From contig CH003153.1 of assembly GCA_000149265.1 (NCBI GenBank), positions 149,905 through 213,904 on the forward strand: DNA of 64,000 bases, written 5' to 3'. The translations under genes and the position numbers were made by a program. The first letter of the stretch is position 1. Each line of letters opens with the position of its first letter. The notes under the pieces were generated by a model. The model saw only the letters and a program-made list of their open reading frames with translations. It did no database searches and was not told the origin of the DNA. This document shows positions 34,129 to 46,075 of the stretch, piece after piece. Source of the stretch: Ciona savignyi. Lineage: Eukaryota > Chordata > Ascidiacea > Phlebobranchia > Cionidae.

Positions 34129-36258
34129 AATGTTGGACAGCAACACGTACAACCGAATGTTGGACAGCAGCATGTACAACCGAATGTTGAACAGCAGCTC
34201 GTACAACCGAATGTTGGACAGCAGCTCGTACAACCGAATGTTGGACAGCAGCACGTTCAACCGAATGTTGGACAGCAGCACGTTCAACCGAATGTTGGAC
34301 AGCAGCACGTACAACCGAATGTTGGACAGCAGCTCGTACAATCAAATGTTGGACAGCACCACGTACAACCGAATGTTGGACAGCAGCACGTTCAACCGAA
34401 TGTTGGACAGCAGCACGTTCAACCGAATGTTGGACAGCAGCACGTACAACCGAATGTTGGACAGCAGCTCGTACAATCAAATGTTGGACAGCACCACGTA
34501 CAACCGAATGTTGAACAGCAGCTCGTACAACCGAATGTTGGACAGCAGCACGTACAACCGAATGTTGGACAGCAGCACGTACAACCGAATGTTGGACAGC
34601 AGCACGTACAACCGAATGTTGGACAGCAGCTCGTACAATCAAATGTTGGACAGCACCACGTACAACCGAATGTTGAACAGCAGCTCGTACAATCAAATGT
34701 TGGACAGCACCACGTACAACCGAATGTTGGACAGCAGCACGTTCAACCGAATGTTGGACAGCAGCACGTACAACCGAATGTTGGACAGCAGCTCGTACAA
34801 TCAAATGTTGGACAGCACCACGTACAACCGAATGTTGAACAGCAGCTCGTACAACCGAATGTTGAACAGCAGCTCGTACAACCGAATGTTGGACAGTAGC
34901 TCGTACAACCGAATGTTGGACAGCAGCTCGTACAACCGAATGTTGAACAGCAGCTCGTACAACCGAATGTTGGACAGCAGCTCGTACAACCGAATGTTGG
35001 ACAGCAGCTCGTACAACCGAATGTTGGACAGCAGCACGTACAACCGAATGTTGAACAGCAGCTCGTACAACCGAATGTTGGACAGCAGCACGTACAACCG
35101 AATGTTGAACAGCAGCTCGTACAACCGAATGTTGGACAGTAGCTCGTACAACCGAATGTTGGACAGCAGCTCGTACAACCGAATGTTGAACAGCAGCTCG
35201 TACAACCGAATGTTGAACAGCAGCTCGTACAACCGAATGTTGGACAGCAGCTCGTACAACCGAATGTTGGACAGCAGCTCGTACAACCGAATGTTGGACA
35301 GCAGCTCGTACAACCGAATGTTGGACAGCAGCTCGTACAACCGAATGTTGGACAGCAGCACGTACAACCGAATGTTGAACAGCAGCACGTACAACCGAAT
35401 GTTGGACAGCACCACGTACAACCGAATGTTGGACAGCAACACGTACAATCAAATGTTGGACAGCAGCTCGTACAACCAAATGTTGGACAGCATCTCGTAC
35501 AACCGAATGTTGAACAGCAGCTCGTACAACCGAATGTTGGACAGCAGCACGTACAACCGAATGTTGGACAGCAGGACGTAGAACCGAATGTTGAACAGCA
35601 GCTCGTACAACCAAATGTTGGACAGCAGCTCGTACAACCGAATGTTGGACAGCAGCACGTACAACCGAATGTTGGACAGCAGCTCGTACAGTACAATGTT
35701 GAACAGCAGCTCGTACAACCGAATGTGGGACAGCAGCTCGTACAACCGAATGTTGGACAGCAGCACGTACAACCGAATGTGGGACAGCAGCACGTACAAC
35801 CGAATGTTGAACAGCAGCTCGTACAACCGAATGTTGGACAGCAGCACGTACAACCAAATGTTGGACAGCAGCTCGTACAACCAAATGTTAAACAGCAGCT
35901 CGTACAACCGAATGTTGAACAGCAGCTCGTACAACCGAATGTTGGACAGCAGCTCGTACAACCGAATGTTGGACAGCAGGACGTAGAACAACCGAATGTT
36001 GGACAGCAAGACGTACAACCGAATGTTGGACAGCAGCTCGTACAACCGAATGTTGAACAGCACCACGTACAACCGAATGTTGGACAGCAGCTCGTACAGT
36101 ACAATGTTAAACAACAGCTCGCACAGTACAATGTTGGACAACTCGTGCGATCGACCAATGTTAAGCACATTATTGAACAGAACGTCGTACAAGCAAACAT
36201 TGAAAATCCATCTGGAGACATTATCATCCACCAATATCCTGAACCTCCTCCCTGTTGA
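34129..36258 (+). CDS. Nonapeptide-repeat protein, C-terminal part
   Basis: About 73 tandem 27-bp units encode N-V-G/E-Q-Q-L/H-V-Q-P. All six frames are nearly open, so frame was chosen by substitution pattern: GTA/GTT, CCG/CCA, GTT/GTG, CAG/CAA and CAC/CAT changes are silent in this frame but not in the other + frames. The array decays into a unique acidic tail (NVVQANIENPSGDIIIHQY, PEPPPC) with TGA at 36256. Two units (near 34904 and 35138) read CAGTAG, a stop, so the array before about 35140 may be mutated or mis-assembled; the clean frame runs from there to the end. N-terminus and signal peptide are lost in the gap. Function unknown; Gln-rich repeats suggest a structural or secreted protein. 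Confidence 0.6.
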
Positions 36259-36316
36259 TGTTAACCCATTTGGTGAGTGTTGATTTAAGATCGTAAACAT
36301 CTTTACTAAGAATTTA

Positions 36317-36322
36317 AATAAA
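36317..36322 (+). terminator. AATAAA poly(A) signal of the nonapeptide gene
   Basis: AATAAA lies 59 nt downstream of the stop at 36256-36258, a usual distance. Confidence 0.6.
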
Positions 36323-36831
36323 GAGTTAAAATAATCCAGTTTACCCCCACAAATTTGGTGTTTCGTCTAATTTTTAAAGATGCATTTTTTGTTTTATATT
36401 CCTTTGGAAAATAGATCAAGATTTCGTTGGTAACTGGCGAAACAATTAGTATCTTTATCTGCCACAAACTATATATAGCATGTCAAATATACAAAGTGTA
36501 TTTAGGTCATTAGGCTTGTTAAATTTGTCGGTTCCTTACCATTTCGACTCTCGATCAAGGATACGTTAAGGGTTAAGGTCGTATTTATTCATGACTCGCG
36601 CAACGGTCTGGAAAGGAAACACGAACGGCCATGAGTTTTGCCATCTCACGGCAAATAAATGATAGTCAGTTCTGAAAAGAACTATTGGTGAGTCCCAAGT
36701 GGACTGATGTGTAAATACAAAACACGGCAATTTATACTGAAAGTGACAATGGGCGCGAATGCAATAAATCAGGGTGTCCGCGTTATATGACGTTTGCCGT
36801 GACGATCAGTATGTTGTTCTATTGTGCAACC
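36323..36831. other. Intergenic, no supported gene
   Basis: Nothing recognisable except the short block near 36330 shared with 12565 and 37715. Confidence 0.4.
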
Positions 36832-37281
36832 CAGCGCCGGTTTTAGGCCGATTTGACCGATTAGATCAAATTGGGCCCCGCACCTTGAAGGGGCCCCGCG
36901 CTAGCGGGAGTTATTCTGTTTTACGAGGTTTAAAATACTACTGAAAAGTAAAATAAAAAGTGAAATAATATTCTTTCTCATAATATCAATTTGTTATGCA
37001 TCGTAACTAAGTCAAATTTATATTTCTGTGTCGGCCTGTTACGTCATAATAAATATGGTTGCTAAACAATATATATGTTTGGAAGTAAAACAATATATCG
37101 TAAAAAAGCATTCACATTACCTTTAATTTGTTTTATAGCAAGTATTAAACGTCTATTTTTGTAGTTTGTGTGTACTGGTATGTATTTTATGATATATAAA
37201 CACCCATAAATGTTGCTATGAGAGTAGGGGCCCCGCCATCACATTTCTAATTGGGCCCCGCGGTTCCTAGCACCGGGCTTG
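36832..37281. mobile_element. hAT-like MITE
   Basis: 450 bp between perfect 8-bp duplications GTGCAACC. Ends CAGCGCCGGTTTTAGG and the complement of CAAGCCCGGTGCTAGG. The GGGCCCCG word repeats subterminally on both sides. Confidence 0.88.
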
Positions 37282-38149
37282 GTGCAACCGGTGCAATTAA
37301 TATAATGATTGTGGGAAATTCTCACACGAGAATTTGCAACAAATTAAAGTAAAATCTCCATCGACCTCCCAACACGCAGGACAAACCTGGTATTTGCGCC
37401 TCATTTAACATATAGGGTTATACATCATTAAAAGTTTGTGGATATAATGTAGATGTTATTGTTTTGCTAAATTAAAACTAATCTTACTTAAAATTAGTTT
37501 TAGTATTGTATATAACTCTAAACAGATGGATTCAAATTATATTAATTCTCGAAAGCCTTCAACCCCACCAGTGGGGAAAATCCCACTAGAGTCGACAAAC
37601 TTGCCTCTCCCTTTGTATTTAGAAAAACAGGACGGTAATTCCCGCTATCGGGAAAATGTATAATTAGGCTAGTTTGCAGCATTTTATCTGCAAATTTCAG
37701 AAAAACAGAACTAGAATTAAAATAATCCAGTTAACCCTTGGAAATCCCCATTATTGAATTAAGCAGATATAAGCATATATACACTACAAGAGATAGTCAA
37801 CAATGTATTTACTACCACTATTTTAAACCATACTTGAAGTGTACGCTATTTGTTTCTTATCAAAGTGAATAACTTGATGTTATTGCAAAGCGTTATAGCA
37901 TACTGATTAGGCCTACTGGTTTAAGAGTGTTAATGATATGTTTAGTTTTCCTGCTGATGTTATAATTTTTTAAATTTAGTAATAAATGGTTTTCATTCAC
38001 GAAATATCGGCTGTTAATGAATAAACGGCGTCAAAATACACAACGGATATCGTGCTTAAAATTCTTATTTTTTTGGGATTTCCATAACGTTAAATACTTT
38101 CAATTTTTCACTGCATATCAATACACATAAGCATATTTTTATAAATTAT
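37282..38149. other. Intergenic, no supported gene
   Basis: AT-rich. Small palindromic islands (CCCCACCAGTGGGG near 37564; ATTCCCGCTATCGGGAAAAT near 37640) are the only structure. Confidence 0.4.
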
Positions 38150-38755
38150 CGGTCACATGTTGTTTTTATCCGTTTTTTATTTAATTTTTTTCGTTAAACG
38201 CTTGACAGGCATGGCATGTCGCCCCGACATCTACCAGAAGGAATAATGGAATTGTAATGAATAATGAAATCGTAATGGGGGCATAGCGCTTGAATGGCTG
38301 CTCTAATTTTAATCAGATTCGGTGAAATGTAAGACACTTCGTGCCAATTTAAAAAAGAAAACATTTACTTAGTTTTATTTAATTGAAAACGAAGATGTCT
38401 TCCTAAAATATGATTGTGACAGGCATGCCATATCGCACTGACATCCCAAAAAGGAGTTGTCAAATCAGATTAAAACTTTAAGAATAGTTAAAAAACATGA
38501 CCCACTTATGTAAAAACAGAAACTTATATACTAAACTCATGGGAATTTTTTTTAAAACCATGAAAAACTAAATCGGGCTGTTTTGGCAATTTAGCTTCAT
38601 TTTACTGCAGCACTTAAAAAGAAGCTATACTCGGTGTATAAAATATACTTTGTGGTTAGGGTCCCTGTAGCATGAATATATGGAATACAACAATAGTAGT
38701 GGTTAAACATGTGGTTGACACTCTCTAGTTTTTAGCTAATATCGTAAATTTCGTT
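38150..38755 (+). repeat. Medium copy of the Helitron-like repeat
   Basis: Starts TCACATGTTGTTTTTATCCG, contains one complete and one partial inner unit (TGACAGGCATG at two places), and ends GTGGTTGACACTCTCTAGTT. Colinear with both ends of 50385-52250. Confidence 0.82.
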
Positions 38756-38929
38756 CTGTCATTACGGGGCATTTAACAAACCTTCCTGGTTTTACATTTG
38801 TGTCTGTGTTACATCACAAGAATGGGAGGTGGTCCATAATATCACTAAAATCCCCATTTTCCTTTTTATTTCCCCTTTTTCTTTTATTTTTTAAATTACA
38901 AAAAAATCTTCTCTCTCTCTCTCAATTTA

Positions 38930-39330
38930 GGGTTTGTAGCAGCGCTTTAACTTTAGACGGGGTTTAAGCAAGGTAAGACAATGGGTAAACAGAGGTAAGG
39001 TAATTTATTGGGTTATCTCGCAGCGTGCAGCCAGTCAAAGCGCTGTACACAGTGGCATAGCTTAGGTTGGTTTAGGGTAAGCTGGGGAGAGGTCAGACCA
39101 TAAACGGCCAACCGGAACCACCTCTCTGATGTTATGAAATTATACACAGTTTATATGAGACTCATAACAGGAAACACATGTTTGTACACGGAGCTTGGAA
39201 GGCGTTAAACAGGCCTCGAGGGAAACATTTCATCAAATGAGCTGCCAAAAACATGAAACTAATGGCAACTTCACATGCACAAAATACACATGTCATAACG
39301 AATTAATAGTAAAATATACACAGCGGGACA
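38930..39330 (+). repeat. NLR-locus dispersed repeat, copy 1
   Basis: GTAGCAGCGCT head, GGTAAACAGAGGTAAGG, GCGCTGTACACAG, ACACAGTTTATATGAGAC, ACAGGAAACACATGTTTGTA and ACATGCACAAAATA blocks in the same order as 55075-55500 and, inverted, 49030-49460. Open frames differ between copies, so it looks noncoding. Confidence 0.8.
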
Positions 39331-40427
39331 ATTATAAATATTTAGCACCCCTTCTTTTTTTTATAGGGGCAAGTGCATTTGGCCGCTCGTCGCTAAACCA
39401 AAACGTCACTTTAAGCTGTCCTTCGAGATTGTAAAATCTGTGCTTGTCGAAATCTGACTCCGGTAACTCGCAGCATTTAATTCAGAATATAGACTATAGA
39501 CGCACGGTAATATTTTATTTTGTAAGCTGCATTCTATTACTTAGAATGCAGCGCATAGTATCGCGGTGAGTAGCATTATGTTTTGTACATTAAAATCACA
39601 ACAATATATAGCAAAGAGGGAAGACTTTTGACGCCTATTTTAATTGCGATAATGACTGGTGTTTTAAATACTAAAGGCGGTGTACTCATAAATACGACGC
39701 AAATTACTTGCAAGTAAAAATACGTTCACATACAAGCAATACACGTGATCATCATACAAACAATTATATTAATTCCCAAAAGCATCGATTCACCACAAAT
39801 ACGTGTAGGATTCCAACAGGTTTATTTCCCGGAGTTTCTCCTATTCCGTTTTTAGTGTAGCCCCATCAATTGCACAACACTCAACATTTAGACGTAATTT
39901 GCATAAATTAAATTGGAAGTAACTATTAGTATTATGTATATGAAATCCTATGCTTGCAAGGAAGATTTAAGCAAGACAGACTGACAAGCAATAAAACGTT
40001 TGTTTAGTATATAAATAAAAATAAATACATGTATAATGGAAAAATGAAAATTCTCATGTTCGATTCACTGCCAATAATTATCAGACTATATGACAACATA
40101 ACCCCCAGTCAAGATGCATGAGAAAACCTCTTTCTTCTTTAAGATTTCTCAAAGACTAAAACAAGAATTTCAGGGCAATTTCCATGGTTCTTACTAACTG
40201 CTTAATAAACTTTTTATAAAGTTTCCTATTAGGGCAGGCAATAAATTGTAAGGGGAATATAATACCACTGCAAATATGAAAGAGCATGCAGTTGTAATGC
40301 TTAAGTGCCTATTAAATTAATATATTTAAAGTAAAACAGTCAACAAAGTAAAAGAAGAAACACATAGAAATTTAAGTGAACTTGTAATCTAGCAGCTCTT
40401 AATCTTTACCATCTTTATTTTTTACAG
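39331..40427. other. Intron or 5' flank of the NLR gene
   Basis: AT-rich with no supported coding exon. A 5' exon for the NACHT exon must exist upstream, since 40428 opens with a splice acceptor, but I could not identify it. Confidence 0.4.
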
Positions 40428-42174
40428 CTAATGAACTAAAAAGCAAGTTGACTGTCCGTGCTAATGAAATTGTTGGAGAAACCGTCCTGCCAATTAAACT
40501 TGAACGTGAAATAAAAAGAGTGAAACTTCAAATCACTGAAGTCCGTCAGGACCATATTATTTATGGGGACGACTATGACTGGGAGACACATATGAAGCGT
40601 GGACAAGTTCCATCGATACCCACCACAGATGGATCAAGGATTGCAATTAACCAACTGTTTGATAAAGCTAAAGAAACTGCAACACAAGATGCACCAAGGT
40701 ATACAACTGATGAAGCTAAAGAAAAGTATATCAAACAACATGGTAATACTGCTGTGTTGACTGGTCTGCCCGGCGTCGGGAAAACTACAACCAGCAAGAT
40801 GGTCACCAAATCCATACTGGATAAAAGGATTCTTAAAGAAACAGAATATTTGTTCTATATCTCAATAAAAAAGGTTAACTTTAAGAAAGAAGTAACACCT
40901 TTTCAATTTCTAACTGACAACAGCATCAGCAACTGGCTTCATGGCGACAAGGAAAACAAAGAGTTGATTAATGTGTTGCATGATAATCTAAATGTTGTCA
41001 TTGTGATGGACGGTTTGGATGAGGCTGCAGCCAAATCTCTCTAAGAACACCTAAAAAAACTGTCCACTGGATGGAAAGTCAAAACCAGGTGGACATCGTC
41101 AAGAACTTGCTTAATGGTACTCTCTTACCCAATGCTGTGAAACTTGTGACTTCTAGACCAGGTCAGTTTTATCAGATACACCCTGATTGTCGACCAACTT
41201 TCGTTCTTGAAGTGCTGGGTCTGGATCAAGATGCCATAGATGATCTCGGAAAACAGATTTGTGGTGAAAGGTATTCTGCAATCAAAAAATTTCTGAAGGA
41301 ACGACCTAACCTTTCTGCTTTGTGTTATGTTCCTGTCAATTGCATTTTGATCATGGCTTGTCTTCTTATTTGTTTATCTACAGGCAAAGAGATAAACTCA
41401 ATGACGCAAGTCTTAATCTTCGCACTAACTCACTACATGACTTCTGAGCAATTAAAATCGGACATGACAGAAGAACAAATCAGCTTGGAATTGGTTAAAT
41501 TAAGCCAATTAGCTTTCAACGGATTTGAAAAACAACAACTAGTGTTTAAAATAAATGACTTCAAGGAAGTAGGCATCAATAAATCAATGGCGGATAACTT
41601 TATGCACACATATGTTGACAAAGCATCAGGAATGAGGATGAAAATATTAGAAGGACATAAACTAAGTTACTTTTCTCACCTGATGTGGCAGGAATTTCTA
41701 ACTGCTGTTTACATGATGCTCTTCATGCCATATCAACAATTTCAACGTTACTTCATATTTGAAGAATTCCAGTGGGAAGTTGTGGCAAGATTCATGTTTG
41801 GCATTTGTAACCCGACTTCCAAAGCAGATCTGGAACTCATCTTCCCAACTTCAGAGATTAAAGATTTTAAGGAAAAAAAGAAAATGATTCTGGCTATAAT
41901 TTCAGGACAAGATATTAATCCAAATAAAGACAACTTCAATACTTTACTTGGTAAAGTGTCAGGCTGGATGCATGAACTTGATGATAAAGAAATAATAAAA
42001 CAAGTAGAACAATGCCTACCAACTGACATAACAATGAAAGTTCCTTCGAACCCAGCCCAAGCACGTGATCTTGCGTTTGCCTTCAAATCCTGTTCAGCAC
42101 CTCACAACTTAACAGTGCACGCTAATAAACCTGAAACTTTTCTTCGTGGTTTACAGGGATCTACGAACACCAAG
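40428..42174 (+). CDS. NACHT-domain exon of an NLR-like gene, frameshifted
   Basis: NLR proteins are cytosolic STAND ATPases that sense danger signals and oligomerise. The acceptor is TATTTTTTACAG|CT and the donor AAG|GTAAGT, phase 0. An N-terminal linker (ANEIVGETVLPIK) precedes Walker A GLPGVGKTT (40763-40789) and Walker B VVIVMDGLDEA (40996 on). Helical-domain landmarks follow: KLSQLAFNGFEKQQLVF and YFSHLMWQEFLTAVY. Just after Walker B (about 41035-41044) a TCTCTCTAAG run shifts the frame by two bases and gives TAA; downstream the frame is open for about 375 codons to the donor. Either an extra CT, a sequencing slip or an inactivating allele. N-terminal effector domain lies upstream or is absent. 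Confidence 0.88.
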
Positions 42175-42935
42175 GTAAGTTAAAAGTAGCAAATATGTTT
42201 TGTTAAAGTAAGGTTAAATAAAACTTTATTTTAAAATAAGTCAATAATGTTTCTACCCTCACTATATTTAAACCCACTTTTATTATTTAAGGGTTTCCGA
42301 GTTACCAATCAAAATTTAATATATATATTTTTTTAATAATTTAACAAACGGGATGTCTGATAAGCTAACCTATTGTGGGATATCTCATACAAAGTGTATT
42401 AAGTTTGGTTATGAAATCGGAAACGGAAGGTTCTCGGATTACCATCCGAACTTAATAAACATAACAAAGAAAAACATTAACATCTCTTACATATTCAACT
42501 CGATTAAAACATGCGCTTGTAAACACAAGAAAACAAGGAAAATACTTAAACAACATAGTTAACCAAACAAAATGTGACAACTAAACAAGGGGTTTAAAAG
42601 AACATAACTTCACACCACAAATAAAACTCAATATGAAAAAGTTACACTAGGCGACAACAAAATAGAGACGATACATGATATTTATTACATAATGTATCGT
42701 TTCAGCCCAATTTATTTGAATATTTCTCGGTCTATATCCTTGACCGCCACAATGCAACTACACAACTGTATAACCACAGAACTACTACAGAACTACTTGC
42801 TTAAAGCAAAAAGTCACAGTCAAATATGCATAAAATCAGGTAATCAACGAAACAAGGCAATAACGTAAAACCGACGAGCGTTCAAAAATGCAAGGATTTT
42901 AAACCCACCACATAGAAATAAAAAACTTTACAGTC
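42175..42935. other. NLR intron, first part
   Basis: No exon or repeat recognised; only short chance frames. Confidence 0.4.
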
Positions 42936-43039
42936 TAATACTATATTCATAACACAATAGATAATACTATATTAATTACACAATAGGTAATGCTATATGC
43001 ATTACACAATAGTTAATACTATATTCATTACACAACATC
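42936..43039. repeat. 26-bp tandem repeat, 4 units
   Basis: Units close to TAATACTATATTCATTACAC plus AATAGT, AT-rich. Confidence 0.88.
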
Positions 43040-43299
43040 TAATAAAAGTTGGATCTCAATAGGACTTTTTCTTCCTTCTTGTTTGCAAATGGTTATGTTT
43101 ATGTGGATTTTCTAGAAGGGTTTGTTGTATAATGTTGGGTACTCTCGGTTTCGCCGGTCGCCTGTTGACCCTTAGAACCCCAAAAAAAAATAATCCGTTT
43201 AAGTTCACATTGTCCCTTTCAACCAATATTGAACCGCCAGGGTCGTAGACCCACCTTATCGCTAGCCACGATGGTCTCCTTACTCGGGCGACAGCAAAG

Positions 43300-43990
43300 T
43301 TTACTGGGTTAAACACGAACCACCTCTCCACTCTTCTCGATCCTGTTCAACACAAAACTCGTAGTTCCTGGTTCAATAAAAATTGTGAAATGTTTTATAT
43401 CGGTCTTGGACGCCCGTCCTACTTCAAGTGCTTTTCCTTCGTCTCTTTCGTACCCCAATTTGCGTTTGTCCACCATCCCAAGGAGGCGCACGGACTGACC
43501 ACCGATTGCTGACTTACATTGTTGTGCTCCTCTTTGCTGGAGGGTAATAGTTTTTCAGCAGAAGATGCTGGTGATTGGGGAGCAACATGCTCATCTATCT
43601 TAATTGCGCCTCTTCCACAGTCAGTACTCGTCAACTATCTCCGTGTCATACTCCATCTCGGTTGCGATATGTTTACAAAAAACATATTCCATCGCCAAGT
43701 AATTCTTGTCCGGAGCTTGATATCTCGGCTTCTGGGAAATTCTCAGGCCATCTCCACTATCTTACTGGGCACGAAGACTGCAGCATTGATGTTCGGGACA
43801 AACGTTTTCGCGCCGATGTTCAGATTAGTTAAAGAGGAAGCGACATCACTGCCCTTCGCCGCACCATCGTCCGATGCGTGTGGGATTCTTTTCGACTTGC
43901 TATTCTTATCGACAATTTCTCGACTTGCTTCTTCCAATCTAGGCCGTTGTGAACCAAAGACCCATATTTACGATCAAAGTTTCTAACAAA
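43300..43990 (-). pseudogene. GSPT: eRF3/GSPT retro-pseudogene
   Basis: eRF3 is the GTPase partner of eRF1 in translation termination and binds poly(A)-binding protein via PAM2 motifs. On the - strand, NLNIGAKTFVPNINAAVFVP (about 43880-43760) is the tandem PAM2 region. After further linker (KEEHNNV) the frame jumps to LLGMVDKRKLGYERDEGKAL and KHFTIFIEPGTTSFVLN, which match the GTPase domain after the P-loop. The P-loop G-x4-GKS itself and the segment between the switch regions are deleted; frame changes and no introns. It sits antisense in the NLR intron. The adjoining frame 43056-43331 may be a further decayed part, but I cannot align it. Confidence 0.78.
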
Positions 43991-44099
43991 TGATTTAAAA
44001 TTCCATCGTTGCTGTTTTGGCATAACAGATTGAATTAGCAATGCATCTCGCCGTAGGCAGAAAGCCAAACTGCAAACCCACCATTTGCCCCTCAACCCA

Positions 44100-45035
44100 T
44101 TGAATTAGTTCTGCAATAGTCTCAAATGTTCTTCGATATAATAAATTACAAAGGCGTGATATTGAAATTAATAATCTAGCCTAAGCACAAAACATACTGT
44201 ATTAAATAAGTGTAACCTACTAGTCTCGTTTAAATTTTCAGAGATTTTGATCCAAATATTATGTTTAGTTTATCATATTTTATCCAGGATTTTCTGTAAC
44301 GTACAAAACTAGATAGCTTTGTACCAATTTAATTATTTTTTCGCTAAAATCAACCTTTTCCATACTGGTATAATCGAAAATGTCCAAGTTGTCTTCTTGA
44401 TTCATTTTTGCACGCGCGAAGTTTTCTGAGATTTCCCGCCAAACCTCGGCGATGAGAGCGATGCGAGCGATGGATTAGAACAAGTTTCTACTCGGGCGAT
44501 AGCGAGCGATAGGCCGGCGATACAGGACGTGACGTCAAAATAATCGCGCCCATCGCCGTAATAAATGTGCGTCACCTTTTAATGCATTTAAATTCCGGCT
44601 TCTTTAAGTTGTGCGATAAGACGCGCACGCTAATTGGTAATCGTCGTTTTTTCCTGCGTTAAGTACTCTACCTCTAAGTTCGTTATATTTAAGTTGTAGG
44701 CCAAATGAGACTTAAGTTTTATAGTATTTGTTATCGGATTTATTAACCGATTTACTTTCCTTCTGCGCAGAACATTGCGATATTTATTAGGAAATTTTAA
44801 ATTTATGTAAAATTAGTTCGGATCAACGCACAGTTCGGTAAGAATTGTTTTTTAATAAGTTTGTTATGTTTGTGTTATTAATATTTAAGTCATTTTTTAT
44901 TTACAGAAAACCGCTATTGCTTTGCAAATATATAACACTTCGGGAAGCAAGCCAGTATTTAGACTGTGCCCACGTTGAAACAGCCTATGTCACTGAAATA
45001 TATTTGAAGGCTGCATTGTAACAAGCACTTAAAAC
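44100..45035. other. NLR intron; CpG-rich patch
   Basis: 44400-44580 is CpG-rich in an AT-rich setting, with repeated GCGATR words and a CRE-like TGACGTCA at 44529. It could be a promoter or CpG-rich repeat; no transcript evidence in the sequence. Confidence 0.4.
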
Positions 45036-45130
45036 AGACGATTGTCCGTGTGTTAACCCCCTTGGTTTTCCATCTACCAAGTATAAATATAAAATTTCAC
45101 GGGATAAATATGAAGATCCTATACTACCCT
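45036..45130 (+). repeat. SINE tail fragment
   Basis: CGATTGTCCGTGTGTTAACC then CACGGGATAAATATGAA matches the 3' end of the SINE at 11895. Confidence 0.7.
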
Positions 45131-45246
45131 CGAGTGGTCACAAATAATACTTCTGAAACCACGCCTTACACGTCTACCAAAAATAAAGAGAACAAATCAC
45201 ATGAAATGCAAAATGATAAATCAGAATATAAAAACTCTCGCATTTC

Positions 45247-45537
45247 CGGCCCGGTGGTCTAGCGGTTAAGTGCGTCGCCTTTCAATCGAAAGGTTGCAGG
45301 TGCGAAACTGGTCGCTAGCTAGTCGGTTGTGTCCTTGGGCAAGGCACTTTACGGACATTGCCTGAACCCAGCGGATAAATGGGTTCTGCCAAATTGAAGG
45401 AACGTGTCTATCATATCAACACACTGCAATAGCTCCGGTAACCCGACGATGGGCGCGAGGTGATCTGACGATTGCCCGTGTGATAAGCCCCTTGTGTTTT
45501 CCCATTCACGGGGATAAACATGAATATCCTATCCTAT
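45247..45537 (+). repeat. tRNA-derived SINE, near full length
   Basis: GGCCCGGTGGTCTAGCGG head, CCTTTCAATCGAAAGG arm, GTTGCAGGTGCGAAACTGG B box, GTTGTGTCCTTGGGCAAGGC body and CACGGGGATAAACATGAATA tail. The closest relative in the window is 11895-12190. Confidence 0.9.
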
Positions 45538-45717
45538 TAGCAGCATTAAAGATGGTGCTGAATGGTAATTCCTATTGCAATTTTCTATTCTTTTATACCG
45601 GTTGTAAGAGATCTCGACCAATTATTTATTCATTTGCGCATATGTTTTATTAATGTCTATGGAAAATTGTGGGGCTCGCTATAGTTTTTGAAGTTTATTG
45701 GTCGTCGTAGCCGCGCT

Positions 45718-46075
45718 GTGCATCCCGGAAGTTCGTTGTGCATCTCGGAAGTTTGTTGTGCATCCCGGAAGTTCGTTGTGCATCCCGGAAGTTCGTTGTG
45801 CATCCCGGAAGTTCGTTGTGCATCCCGGAAGTTTGTTGTGCATCCGGGATGTTCGTTGTGCATCCCGGAAGTTCGTTGTGCATCCCGGAAGTTTGCTGTG
45901 CATTTCGGAAGTTTGCTGTGCATTCCGGAAGTTCGTTGTGCATCCCGGAAGTTCGTTGTGCATCCCGGAAGTTCGTTGTGCATCCCGGAAGTTCGTTGTG
46001 CATCCCGGAAGTTCGTCGTGCATCCCGGAAGTTCGATGTGCATCCCGGAAGTTTGCTGTGCATCCCGGAAGTTCA
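45718..46075. repeat. 20-bp minisatellite, about 18 units
   Basis: Unit GTTCGTTGTGCATCCCGGAA with few variants. Overlapping open frames on both strands are an artefact of stop-free units. Confidence 0.95.

Noticed and set aside
34130-35986. The MLDSSSYNR frame on the + strand
   Set aside because: Long, but the common variants change its amino acids (Y/F, R/Q), it has TAG at 35581, and its tail is not protein-like compared with the NVGQQ frame.
33547-36300. Frames of up to 766 codons on the - strand (VVRAAVQHS and CTSCCPTFG repeats)
   Set aside because: Shadows of the 27-bp repeat; some even run across the N gap. Substitutions are not silent in these frames.
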